Positions 9,499-17,846 of a stretch of 64,000 bases of DNA are shown in pieces. This DNA comes from CAVQCT01 sp964371785. Its GTDB lineage: Bacteria > Zixibacteria > MSB-5A5 > GN15 > FEB-12. The stretch spans positions 124,001-188,000 of the forward strand of contig CAYJOL010000005.1 in NCBI GenBank assembly GCA_964371785.1, read 5' to 3'. The position numbers and the translations under genes were made by a program. Below the pieces are notes generated by a model. That model did no database searches, was not told the DNA's origin, and was given only the letters and a program-made list of their open reading frames with translations. Position 1 is the stretch's first letter; every line of letters begins with the position of its first letter.

Positions 9499-9534
9499 AA
9501 GTCCCTGGTGTCTACCACTTCCACCACTCCGGCA
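9499..9534 (-). repeat. Direct-repeat fragment of tRNA-Leu 5' part, attachment-site remnant 1
   Basis: These 36 bases are identical to 7114-7149, which is the tRNA-Leu gene from one base outside its 5' end to the anticodon loop, in the same orientation. With one extra T allowed the match continues through the rest of the loop. It is too short to fold as a tRNA. The natural explanation is a displaced 5' half left by integration at the anticodon loop. The rest of the 349-base gap 9299-9647 shows nothing else I can name. Confidence 0.85.
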
Positions 9535-9647
9535 ATTGGCTATGTTGTGGTAAATTACAACGATACAATCTCCAACACAGGGGATTATTATTCCGAACCC
9601 CCCCGGTAAAAACCGACGTCAGCTGCGGGTGTCATTCGTTTCGTTCC

Positions 9648-12600
9648 CTACACCTCGGTTCCACTGCGAATGCCAAACATTGAGTAAAGGACCGGCAGCA
9701 CAATCAGGGTTAACGCTGTTGAAGTCAGGACGCCGCCTATTACTACAGTGGCCAGCGGTCTTTGAACTTCGGCTCCGATGCCATGCGAAAACGCCATCGG
9801 AACAAAACCAAAGGCGGCGACCAGGGCAGTCATCAGCACCGGTCGAAGCCTGACCAGCCCGCTTTCCTGAACCGCTGCCTGCAAATCCATGCCATCGGCC
9901 CGGAGCCGTTTAATATGTGAAACCAGAACAAGACCATTCAGCACGGCGATTCCGGACAAAGCGATAAATCCAACCCCTGCCGATATCGAGAAGGGCATCC
10001 CACGCAAGGACAGCGCCAGCACACCGCCAAACGCCGCCATTGGCACGCCCGTAAAAATGAGCAAGGCATCGCGGGCAGAACCATACGTCCAATACAGCAG
10101 ACCGAATATGAGCACCAGCGCCAGGGGAATAACTACGAGAAGACGAGTCTGGGCCCGCTGGAGGTTTTCGAACTGCCCTCCAAAGCGAACAAAATACCCC
10201 GGATCCAATTTGATCTCTTTGCCGATACGGTCGCGAAGTTCCTCGACAAACGATCCGACATCGCGCCCCCGCACGTTGCACTGCACGACCGCGCGCCGTT
10301 TGCCCCATTCTCTGGTTATCGTAGAGTACGCGGGCGCGAGCGATGGTATAGTGACACGGTCGAGAGTTATTTGAGCGCCGTTCGCCTGAATTGGAATTCT
10401 TTCAATATCCTGCGGTTCGGACGCGTACAGGGAATCCATTTTCACGACCAGATCGAAACGCCGCTGGCCTTCGTAAACTTCCCCGGCGTGAATGCCTCCG
10501 ATACTTTGAATATAGGCGAGGATTTCATCGGCGGGCACTCCGTATCGAGACAACCTGGCCCGGTCGACTTCGATTCTGAACGATGGCTGTCCGGTCAGTT
10601 GCTCGACTGAAATGTCTGCGCTGCCCTCAATTGTCTCCGCGAGCGCGGCAATTTCCGCAGATTTCGTCTCGAGAACATCCAGATCATCGCCAAACAATTT
10701 GATGCCTATGTCGGAGCGTATCCCGGCAATCATTTCATTCACCCGGATTTCGATCGGTTGACTGAACAAGCGGTTCATACCGGGCAGGTCAGCCAGTTCA
10801 GCGTCGAGCAGCGAAACAAGTTCACCCTGGCTGGCCGCCCGTTTCCAATCTGACCGAGGCTTCAGCGTGATGAAGATGTCGGTCAGTTCAATACCCATCG
10901 GATCGGTGGTCAGTTCAGCGCTACCGGTTCGAGACCAGATTCGGTCAATTTCATCCGGAAAGCGCGCTAACAGGATTTGCTCAATTTGAGTATTGTTGTC
11001 CGTGGATTGCTCGAGTGCGACACCGGCCAGACGGATGGTGTTTATGACAATACTCCCTTCGCTCAAACGAGGAACAAACTCTGAACCGAGCCGGGTGAAC
11101 ATGAGGGTGCCTGCCAGCAGCGCCGTCAGCGAGAGACCTAAGACGAGATTCCGATGACGCATGGCCCAGGCGATCGTAGGTCGATAGGCTTTCTGCACCC
11201 ATCTCACGAGGATCGGCTCCCGCTCCTTGATCGGACCGGTCAGAAAGGTCGCGATCAGCGCCGGGATGACGGTAAATGACATGAGCAGCGATCCAGCCAG
11301 GACAAACACAACTGTAAGGGCCATAGGTCGAAACATTTTTCCTTCCACACCTTCCAACGTCAGTATGGGCAGATAGACCAGAATGATGATCAATTCTCCA
11401 AACAAGGTCGGCTTGCGGACTTCCATAACCGCATGCTTTATCACCTCGAGTCGTGATTGCCCGCCCGAATCATGCGACAGTCGCCGGACGCTGTTTTCAA
11501 CCTGAATTACCGCGTTGTCAACTGCCAGCCCGAAGTCAATTGCGCCAAGGCTCATCAGGCTGCCGATTATCCCCGTCCGGGACATGAGGTCAAAGGCAAA
11601 GAGCATGGACAGTGGAATCGCTGACGCGACAATTAAGCCGGCCCTGAGATTCCCCAGAAAGAGAAACAGAATAGCAATGACCAATGCGGCGCCGTACAGC
11701 AGATTGTGTTCGACCGTCCCCAATACATTGTCCACCAAATCAGAACGTACGTACACCGGCTTGACCTCGATGCCGGGAGGCAGGGAGGCTTTTATTTCCT
11801 CAAGCTGGGCGGATAGTCGTTTGGTCACCTCCTGGGAGTTCTGGCCGGTTATCAAAAAGCCTATTCCGACCAATGCTTCTCCGGCGCCCTGGTAGGTGAC
11901 GGCGCCGCGACGAATCTCGTGACCGACTATCACATCCGCTACGTCATGAACGTGAATTGGCACTCCATCCCGTGAATCAATCACGAGTTCTTCGATTTGC
12001 TCAAGCTTAGAGACAATGCCAACTCCTTGCACGACGGTCTGTTCACCGCCACGGATCATCTGGCCGCCGGGGACATTGCTCAGCCCGTTGCGGACAGCCG
12101 CCACGACGGCGGTCAGACTGAGACGATATTGCACGAGGCGATTCGGGTCGACGATGATTTGGTACTGCTTCTCAAAACCGCCCCAGCTGTTGACCTCGGC
12201 GACTCCCGGTACCGCCTGTAACTGTGGCGTAATGATCCAATCCTGCACCGTGCGCGCTTCGGTCGGGTCGGACGTCTCCCCGACCACGACATATTGAAAG
12301 ATTTCCCCGAGACCTGTCGAGACCGGGCCGAGCTGTGGTGCCGGAATGCCATCGGGAAGCGCAATGCTGACCAGCCGCTCCGCCACCTGTTGCCTTGCAA
12401 GGTAAATATCGATATCATCGTTGAACACCAGCGTGACCTGCGAGAATCCGAATTTGGAGACCGAGCGAACCTCCGTCAATCCCGTCAGGCCCGAGAGCTC
12501 ACGCTCAATGGGAAAAGTGATTTGTCGTTCGATTTCTTCGGCCGCCCAGCCGGGAGCAGTCGCATTTACCTGCACCATGATCGGCGTGGTGTCGGGAAAG

Positions 12601-12713
12601 GCGTCAAACGGCAGGTTTATAAAAGCTACCGCGCCCAGCACGCACAGGACCAGCGCCAGACAGAGAACGACCGCGCGCCGTCTTATCACCAGATCGATGA
12701 GTTTTTCCATCAT
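9648..12713 (-). CDS. Heavy-metal efflux RND transporter, CzcA/CusA family
   Basis: A 1021-residue inner-membrane RND pump of the heavy-metal (HME) group, exporting divalent or monovalent metal ions using the proton gradient. The N-terminus 'MMEKLIDLVIRRRAVVL' is typical, and membrane helix 4 carries 'DFGLAVD' and 'VIQVEN', with Asp, Asp and Glu spaced as in the CzcA proton-relay signature (about 394-408), favouring the Co/Zn/Cd branch over CusA. Both large periplasmic loops are present and the length is normal. ATG 12713 is chosen over the GTG at 12755 because it leaves seven bases after the adaptor stop and starts at the conserved sequence. No outer-membrane channel gene lies beside it. The gene sits inside the second tRNA-Leu-bounded segment. 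Confidence 0.93.
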   Translation of the reverse strand: MMEKLIDLVIRRRAVVLCLALVLCVLGAVAFINLPFDAFPDTTPIMVQVNATAPGWAAEEIERQITFPIERELSGLTGLTEVRSVSKFGFSQVTLVFNDDIDIYLARQQVAERLVSIALPDGIPAPQLGPVSTGLGEIFQYVVVGETSDPTEARTVQDWIITPQLQAVPGVAEVNSWGGFEKQYQIIVDPNRLVQYRLSLTAVVAAVRNGLSNVPGGQMIRGGEQTVVQGVGIVSKLEQIEELVIDSRDGVPIHVHDVADVIVGHEIRRGAVTYQGAGEALVGIGFLITGQNSQEVTKRLSAQLEEIKASLPPGIEVKPVYVRSDLVDNVLGTVEHNLLYGAALVIAILFLFLGNLRAGLIVASAIPLSMLFAFDLMSRTGIIGSLMSLGAIDFGLAVDNAVIQVENSVRRLSHDSGGQSRLEVIKHAVMEVRKPTLFGELIIILVYLPILTLEGVEGKMFRPMALTVVFVLAGSLLMSFTVIPALIATFLTGPIKEREPILVRWVQKAYRPTIAWAMRHRNLVLGLSLTALLAGTLMFTRLGSEFVPRLSEGSIVINTIRLAGVALEQSTDNNTQIEQILLARFPDEIDRIWSRTGSAELTTDPMGIELTDIFITLKPRSDWKRAASQGELVSLLDAELADLPGMNRLFSQPIEIRVNEMIAGIRSDIGIKLFGDDLDVLETKSAEIAALAETIEGSADISVEQLTGQPSFRIEVDRARLSRYGVPADEILAYIQSIGGIHAGEVYEGQRRFDLVVKMDSLYASEPQDIERIPIQANGAQITLDRVTIPSLAPAYSTITREWGKRRAVVQCNVRGRDVGSFVEELRDRIGKEIKLDPGYFVRFGGQFENLQRAQTRLLVVIPLALVLIFGLLYWTYGSARDALLIFTGVPMAAFGGVLALSLRGMPFSISAGVGFIALSGIAVLNGLVLVSHIKRLRADGMDLQAAVQESGLVRLRPVLMTALVAAFGFVPMAFSHGIGAEVQRPLATVVIGGVLTSTALTLIVLPVLYSMFGIRSGTEV

Positions 12714-12720
12714 GCCGAAC

Positions 12721-14238
12721 TCACGATTGCGGAGCCACGTCGCAACAACCCGCACCGAGACTCCCTTTTTTCAATTCGGTTTTGAGCAGGTAGCTGCCTT
12801 TTACCACGACCATGTCTCCGGCCCGAAGACCCGAACTGATGTTGTAGTATCCGCGGTCACCGCGCGAAACAGTCACCTTGTGCGGACGATACCGATCGAC
12901 AGTCTCCTTCACGAAAACGACATTGCAGCATCCTTCCCATTGAACGGCATCTCGTGGAACGGCCACAACCGAAGACCGGGTTGAAATCGGGAGCACCAGG
13001 CGGCCGAACTGATGAGCCTTAAGCTCGAGCGAAGCATTCGTGACTTCCGCCCGCACGGTCGCCGATCGTGTCAGGGCATCAACGAATTGGGCCACCCAGA
13101 TGACCCGTCCGCTTACTCTTTCGAGGGCATCACCGTCGGTTGCAAACTCGACTGATTGCCCCGGGCGGAACAGGGAGAGATCCGACTCGCGGACCTGGGC
13201 TTCAATCCAGAGTGTCGACGGATCCCCGATGAGCGCCAGACTGGAACCGGCCGCAAGGAGGTCACCCAATGCAGCCTTACGCTCAAGCATGGCGCCGTTT
13301 CGGGATGCTCGTAGGAGCCAACGAGGAGAAACTGACCGATTGGTCTGAATGAATTGCAGGTCATCCGGTGTCAGGCCGCATGCCTCCAATAGCCCACGCG
13401 CTCCCGACACTCGTGCTTGCGCGATCAGGAATTGTCCGGCGACTTGTTCGGCTTCGGCCGGACTAATGAGACCCCTTTTGAAAAGGCTGTCAGCTCTCGA
13501 ATGTTCTTGTCCCTTCACCTGAACGTCGGCCAGCGATTCGAGATAGGCAGATTTCAATTGCGGCATTTCGGCAGACTCGAGTTCCGCCAGCGCCTGACCC
13601 GACGAGATGTGTTGTCCTGGCTCCACCAGCCAGCGAACAACCAGGGTCGGTACTGTTGTCGCAATGACATAAGAATTGGTTTCGTCAAACAGAATCTCGG
13701 CGGGTGCTTCAGCCGCACTGGATTCGCTTACCTCCACCGCCGGAGCCAGCGTCAGTCCGACCCGCTCAGCAGTTTCTGCTGAGGCAAATTGAACAATTGC
13801 GCCGTCCGTTTCACACCCAGCTCCATTCTTGGGAAAATAGACTGAAGGCCGGTAACTATAGTCTGGGGCGAATTCGAGCTTCGGTTCCTGGGCGAAAGTG
13901 AGCTCGGGATGACAGATCCGATCAATCGACTCAGGGAGCTGGTGTTCATTGCACCAATCGCCCTTGGCCTTGAAAGCGGCTGAAAGGCCCGGATTGCATA
14001 AAGTGCATATCGACTCCGGTACGCGATGCTCCACACACCAGTCGACTCGACTGATCATTCCGGTCGCGGTGGCATGCAATGTATCACCGGTAGTCGAGGC
14101 GGACGTCGAAGGCGGCAGATCGGTCGCCGTCGGCAATGGACTACCGTGCGACTGATACAGAATAAAGAATCCGGCCACTCCCAGCACCAGCCCAACTACC
14201 AATCCAAGCAGGAGTACCATCACTGTGTGCTTGTTCAT
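12721..14238 (-). CDS. RND periplasmic adaptor with N-terminal Cys/His metal-binding motifs (CusB/CzcB-like)
   Basis: A 505-residue membrane-fusion protein that links the RND pump to an outer-membrane channel. An N-terminal membrane anchor (about 5-27) is followed by two copies of a small metal-site motif, 'WCVEHRVPESICTLCNP' and 'WCNEHQLPESIDRICHP', in which the second has lost one Cys. After these come a barrel-sandwich/lipoyl half ('VEPGQHISSGQALAELES'), a helical hairpin, the beta-barrel and a C-terminal tail with 'GAGCCDV'. ATG 14238 is preferred because GGAG lies eight bases upstream; the ATG at 14271 would add 11 residues. It lies seven bases upstream of the pump gene, so the two form an operon. 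The paired Cys/His motifs suggest metal delivery or sensing in the periplasm. Confidence 0.92.
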   Translation of the reverse strand: MNKHTVMVLLLGLVVGLVLGVAGFFILYQSHGSPLPTATDLPPSTSASTTGDTLHATATGMISRVDWCVEHRVPESICTLCNPGLSAAFKAKGDWCNEHQLPESIDRICHPELTFAQEPKLEFAPDYSYRPSVYFPKNGAGCETDGAIVQFASAETAERVGLTLAPAVEVSESSAAEAPAEILFDETNSYVIATTVPTLVVRWLVEPGQHISSGQALAELESAEMPQLKSAYLESLADVQVKGQEHSRADSLFKRGLISPAEAEQVAGQFLIAQARVSGARGLLEACGLTPDDLQFIQTNRSVSPRWLLRASRNGAMLERKAALGDLLAAGSSLALIGDPSTLWIEAQVRESDLSLFRPGQSVEFATDGDALERVSGRVIWVAQFVDALTRSATVRAEVTNASLELKAHQFGRLVLPISTRSSVVAVPRDAVQWEGCCNVVFVKETVDRYRPHKVTVSRGDRGYYNISSGLRAGDMVVVKGSYLLKTELKKGSLGAGCCDVAPQS

Positions 14239-14378
14239 ATTAGCTATCTCCACGGGTTTCTTGAAACCCAATCGTACATTCCGGACATGTAAGTGCTGTA
14301 GCGACCTGGCTACGCGTCACATATTCCGAGTTTAATGGATTAGAATGTTATCTGGGCGAAGCGGTTTCGCCCGTTTGA

Positions 14379-14687
14379 TCAGCTGTGAGATGCTCTGGGA
14401 GGACGATCGATGTCTGAAAACCAGTCCCGTTCGGGAGTTGCTTGAGTAAGCATGAGCGTGCGTACACCGGTATCGGTCTGAAATTCAGAACTGGTACTTG
14501 TCGGCAGTACAAAACAGATGGTAGAGGCGCAGTGACAGTCCTGACAGTCACTGCAGTCGCTGGTCGAGCAACATTCGTCACAACCTGAGACTTGTGCGAA
14601 TATTGGGACCGCCCATATGACGGCCACCAGCAAGATTACATAGACCGCAATCCAAAGTTCCCGTCTGCTTATTGCGCTCGTCTTCAT
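14379..14687 (-). CDS. Small Cys-rich membrane-anchored or exported protein
   Basis: A 102-residue protein with one N-terminal hydrophobic segment (about 10-31) ending in 'AVPIFA', so it is either anchored or cleaved and exported. Directly after it comes a short Cys cluster with eight cysteines ('GCDECC', 'DCSDCQDCHC'), a pattern that fits metal binding. The remaining 50 residues are polar and lack recognised motifs. It is the first gene of the metal-efflux set, 140 bases upstream of the adaptor start on the same strand, so a metallochaperone or sensor role is a reasonable guess but is not shown. No family was recognised. Confidence 0.6.
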   Translation of the reverse strand: MKTSAISRRELWIAVYVILLVAVIWAVPIFAQVSGCDECCSTSDCSDCQDCHCASTICFVLPTSTSSEFQTDTGVRTLMLTQATPERDWFSDIDRPPRASHS

Positions 14688-14895
14688 AACTCCGATAATG
14701 TACTGTCTCCATCCAAATTTAGCAAGGCAAAACGAATGGCCGCCATGACCGATTCAAACCTGATCCCTGACCGAATCAGTACGAGTCAATCCGGCGGACA
14801 TGAAAAAACATGCCGACGAATTGTAAACGGCTAATGTATGAATGTGTTGAATGTCAACTATTCCCGAATCGCCGGACTATTGCTTTAGTACCAGC

Positions 14896-14920
14896 TGTCT
14901 ACCACTTCCACCACTCCGGC
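14896..14920 (-). repeat. Direct-repeat fragment of tRNA-Leu 5' part, attachment-site remnant 2
   Basis: These 25 bases are identical to tRNA-Leu nucleotides 1-25 (7124-7148), in the same orientation as the gene and as remnant 1. The identity begins exactly at the tRNA 5' end. The remaining gap sequence between 14688 and 15032 shows no gene or other signal I can support. Confidence 0.8.
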
Positions 14921-15032
14921 GCAGACCGGGCCTGACTTTATCGCAATAAAGTAGGGTTTGGGAGGGCAGAACGTAAGCGTGATTTCGCCGGTTCGCTGAT
15001 AGTGAAGTGGAGCGGCAGAGTGGCCACCCACC

Positions 15033-15506
15033 TCACTCCCCCCGATAGGCGGCTTCCAACGTGGCGATGTCGAGTTTGATCATCGGCATCATCGCTTTCA
15101 GGGCACGGTCGACTTTCGCCTGGTCCTTGTCTTTCAGCATTTCCATCATCGCCTTCGGGACGATCTGCCAGCATAAGCCGTACTTGTCCTTGAGCCATCC
15201 GCATTGGATCTCCTGTCCGCCGGCGCTTAGTTTCTCCCAGAAATAGTCGACATCCTGCTGGTTTTCGCAATTAACCAGCAACGAGATCGCTTCTGTGAAC
15301 TTGAATTCAGGGCCGCCGTTCATCGCCTGAAACTCCTGACCGTCGAGCTGAAAGCTCACGACCAAGACCGAACCTTTCGGGCCAGGTCCTTCGTCACCCC
15401 AACGGGTCACCGAAAGAATCTTTGAATTCTTGAAAATCGAGACGTAAAAATTCGCCGCTTCTTCAGCCTGCGTGTCGAACCACAAGAACGTAGTGATCTT
15501 CTGCAT
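15033..15506 (-). CDS. VOC-superfamily protein, PhnB-like
   Basis: A 157-residue cytoplasmic protein of the vicinal-oxygen-chelate fold, PhnB-like subgroup (also named 3-demethylubiquinone-methyltransferase-like in databases). Both beta-alpha-beta-beta-beta halves can be traced: 'ITTFLWFDTQAEEAANFYVSIF' at the start and 'GWLKDKYGLCWQIVP' near residues 103-117, the usual end of the second half. Its reaction is unknown. It is the last gene of the set that starts with the ArsR-type regulator at 17470, separated from the SRPBCC gene by 71 bases containing a hairpin. This ArsR-SRPBCC-VOC grouping recurs widely in bacteria, which supports co-regulation. Confidence 0.88.
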   Translation of the reverse strand: MQKITTFLWFDTQAEEAANFYVSIFKNSKILSVTRWGDEGPGPKGSVLVVSFQLDGQEFQAMNGGPEFKFTEAISLLVNCENQQDVDYFWEKLSAGGQEIQCGWLKDKYGLCWQIVPKAMMEMLKDKDQAKVDRALKAMMPMIKLDIATLEAAYRGE

Positions 15507-15529
15507 GCAGCCTCCTGACCGTCAGTTAA

Positions 15530-15560
15530 GCATCCCCTCTTCAGTATGAAAAGGGGATGC
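15530..15560 (-). other. Hairpin between the SRPBCC and VOC genes
   Basis: A nine-base-pair inverted repeat GCATCCCCT/AGGGGATGC with a 13-base loop lies between two co-oriented genes. There is no T-run after it on the minus strand, so it may be an RNA-processing or attenuation structure rather than a terminator. Confidence 0.4.
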
Positions 15561-15577
15561 CGGTTAATTGCGTGTTA

Positions 15578-16057
15578 CTAAAGCGTGGCAAGGTGTTCGC
15601 CGAGGCGTCCGAGCGTCTCGCTGAGTCCTTCCACCGCACCGAACTCTCTGGCCACCCGGTCGCGTTTCTGCTGGGTCGCGAAGACCATACGCATCGATAT
15701 CTCGGTCTTATTGCCCTTCGCGGTGAACAGGACAACCGTATTGAAATCAATGTCTGCGGTATCATCTTCGCCTGAATGGAAGTAGGTGAGCCGTTCTGGC
15801 GGAACAACTTCCCGGTAGACGATCTTGTTCTTGTAATCCCGGCCGTCGGGCCCGTGCATCACAAACCGCCAGACACCGCCGGGGCGCACGTCCATTTCAT
15901 ACGTTGTGGTGGTGAATCCTTTGGGACCCCACCATTTGCGGATTTGCTCGCGGTCGGTCCACGCCTTGAAGACGACCTCGCGGGGAGCGTCAAAGAGTCT
16001 TGTTGCGCTAATTTCCCGATCGGCCGTCGATGTCTGCTTGTCGGTTCTTGTATTCAT
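15578..16057 (-). CDS. SRPBCC / AHSA1-domain protein
   Basis: A 159-residue single-domain protein of the START-like SRPBCC fold, AHSA1 (activator of Hsp90 ATPase homologue 1-like) family. Signature segments are 'ATRLFDAPREVVFKAWTD', 'KWWGPKGFTT' and 'MDVRPGGVWRFVMHGPDG'. Such proteins have a ligand-holding cavity, but the ligand is not known. It lies 35 bases downstream of the two-domain SRPBCC gene, in the operon of the ArsR-type regulator. No signal peptide is present. Confidence 0.9.
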   Translation of the reverse strand: MNTRTDKQTSTADREISATRLFDAPREVVFKAWTDREQIRKWWGPKGFTTTTYEMDVRPGGVWRFVMHGPDGRDYKNKIVYREVVPPERLTYFHSGEDDTADIDFNTVVLFTAKGNKTEISMRMVFATQQKRDRVAREFGAVEGLSETLGRLGEHLATL

Positions 16058-16092
16058 AATGCATCTCCGTTGACAGTTCTATACGTTGACCA

Positions 16093-17076
16093 TTAAGCGT
16101 TCGCCGCCAGATGACTCTGGAAACGATCGAGCGTCTGAGTCCAGCCTTCTTTCATGCCCTCGGTGAACGGTATCGCCTCCGGCACCACCCGTACAACCCG
16201 GGCGTTCACAGTCATGGTCGTCTTCCCACCATTCTCTTCGAGTGTGATACTATTGAGCGTGGTCAAAAGCGAGTTACCGCTGTGATCCATCACACTGAGG
16301 GTGAAGACCAATCGGCGGGGAGGGTCGATTTCGACAAACTCACCGCGATTCGGGAACACCTCACCGTCGGGGCTTTTCATATCGACCGCAATCTTTCCAC
16401 CCACCTGAATGTCCATCTCGCAGAGCGGGTTGGTGAAATGATCTGGTCCAAACCACTTCGCGAAATGCTTCGGATCCGTCCACATTCTGAAGACCAGCTC
16501 GCGCGGGGCGTTGAGAGTGCGGACAAAAGTATGACTGGGCAGCTGTTCGTCCGATGTCTGACCGGCCAGATAAGCTTCGAGCTGATCGAAAGTTCCACCC
16601 CATCCATTCTTCATGGAGGTGTGCGATGAATTGAAGACTTCCCGTTCGGCCTCGGAAGCGTTGTATGCCTCCCACTGTACCGTGATTTCGGTTTTCCCGT
16701 TACGCTCGGTAAAGGTAATCATGGTGAGCATCTCTAACGGCCAATTCTGGCTCATCGGATGTCTCGTAACGCCGCCTTTAGCGTCCGAAAAGCAGTCGAT
16801 GAAAACGAGCTTTTCGGGTTTGACGATCTCCCGGTACACCCACTTCCCCCACATCTCCTGAGCGTCGGGCGTAAGCAGGCAATAATGCATAACACCGCCC
16901 TGCCGAAGGTCGTTTTTCGCCTGCTTAACCGTGAATCCCTTTGGGCCCCACCAGTTCAGCAGATGCTTTTCTTCGGTCCACACCCGAAACACCAGATCGC
17001 GCGGGGCATCGAAACTCCGCGTGATGATGAACGGTTTGTCGGCCGGCTTACTTGCCGGTTTTTCTTTTGCGTGCAT
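16093..17076 (-). CDS. Two-domain AHSA1/SRPBCC fusion protein
   Basis: A 327-residue protein made of two consecutive AHSA1 domains, at about 15-155 ('ITRSFDAPRDLVFRVWTE', 'NWWGPKGFTV') and 170-325 ('VRTLNAPRELVFRMWTD', 'KWFGPDHFTNP'). Members are usually about 150 residues, so this is an in-frame tandem fusion. With the neighbouring single-domain gene it gives three AHSA1 domains in one operon. The start overlaps the end of the arsR-type gene by 29 bases, which indicates translational coupling. The ligand and biochemical role are unknown. Confidence 0.9.
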   Translation of the reverse strand: MHAKEKPASKPADKPFIITRSFDAPRDLVFRVWTEEKHLLNWWGPKGFTVKQAKNDLRQGGVMHYCLLTPDAQEMWGKWVYREIVKPEKLVFIDCFSDAKGGVTRHPMSQNWPLEMLTMITFTERNGKTEITVQWEAYNASEAEREVFNSSHTSMKNGWGGTFDQLEAYLAGQTSDEQLPSHTFVRTLNAPRELVFRMWTDPKHFAKWFGPDHFTNPLCEMDIQVGGKIAVDMKSPDGEVFPNRGEFVEIDPPRRLVFTLSVMDHSGNSLLTTLNSITLEENGGKTTMTVNARVVRVVPEAIPFTEGMKEGWTQTLDRFQSHLAANA

Positions 17077-17470
17077 GCGGTTTCCCTTTCGATGTGACTT
17101 TCGATGCCCGGGATCGTTGTGCTTGTTTTTGCTTATTTCTTTGTGGCGTCATCTGCAGTTCGCGAAGGTAGCTGTCAAGACGGTCAAAGCTCTCTTCCCA
17201 GAAACGACGGTAATGCTCCACCCAATCCGCTACTTCCTTGAGCGGCTCGGGTTTAAGCCGACAGGGCCGCCATTGGGCTTCCCGGCTTCGCTCGATCAGT
17301 CCGGCGCGCTCGAGCACCTTAAGGTGCCGCGACACTCCCGGCAGGCTCATGCTGAACGGTTTTGCCAGTTGCTGGACCGAGGCGGTCCCGCGGGTCAGGT
17401 CGGCGAGAATGGCCCGTCGGGTTGGGTCGGACAAGGCCGAGAAAACAGTGCTGAGTTGATCAGGTGACAT
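17048..17470 (-). CDS. ArsR-family winged-helix transcriptional regulator
   Basis: A 140-residue repressor-type regulator. The winged helix-turn-helix covers about 5-85: 'VFSALSDPTRRAILADL' begins the domain and 'PFSMSLPGVSRHLKVLERAGLI' is the recognition helix with following wing. No Cys-based metal site such as CVC is visible, so this is the SRPBCC-associated, non-metal type. The basic tail (about 110-140, rich in Lys and Arg) is an extra feature. It is the first gene of an operon with AHSA1 and VOC genes. An AT-rich inverted repeat 20 bases upstream of its ATG is the likely autoregulatory operator. Confidence 0.92.
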   Translation of the reverse strand: MSPDQLSTVFSALSDPTRRAILADLTRGTASVQQLAKPFSMSLPGVSRHLKVLERAGLIERSREAQWRPCRLKPEPLKEVADWVEHYRRFWEESFDRLDSYLRELQMTPQRNKQKQAQRSRASKVTSKGKPHARKRKTGK

Positions 17471-17489
17471 ATTGTATTTAACCTATCTC

Positions 17490-17512
17490 TTAATTAACGT
17501 ACTCATTAATTA
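17490..17512 (-). promoter_or_regulatory. Probable operator of the ArsR-type regulator
   Basis: The inverted repeat TAATTAA-N8-TTAATTA (17491-17497 and 17506-17512) lies 20 bases upstream of the regulator start codon, where a dimeric winged-helix repressor would cover the promoter. Size and symmetry fit an ArsR operator; binding is inferred. Confidence 0.5.
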
Positions 17513-17846
17513 CGTCAGGACCGGGAATTTGTCAAGAACTATTTCGACTATGTTGGTCTATTATATCTCTGACACGAACTTTTGCAGCAAAAGAAGCCCG
17601 GCAAGTATGAACTCTCAGCCCTTGCGCAGAAAAACCGGACCCTCCAACTCAGGCATTCAGATCGCACCACCGGGCCGACCGAAAACGGACTCCGATACTA
17701 CCTGAGCAGGGCAAACCGGCTTTCCACCGCGTCAAATCAGGGATTTCGCAGTCGATAATCAGGAAGCTCCCTATACCTTCAAACCGCTGTTTCCGGCTTA
17801 TTTCGGACACAAGATCATGCTGTAAATAGACACGAGGAGACATACT
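17513..17846. other. Divergent intergenic region, no gene seen
   Basis: This 334-base stretch separates the regulator operon from the ammonium transporter gene. It should hold the promoter of the transporter, whose ATG is preceded by AGGAG. I saw no NtrC-type palindrome or sigma-54 (GG-N10-GC) element that I could support, and no small open frame with coding character. Confidence 0.5.
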
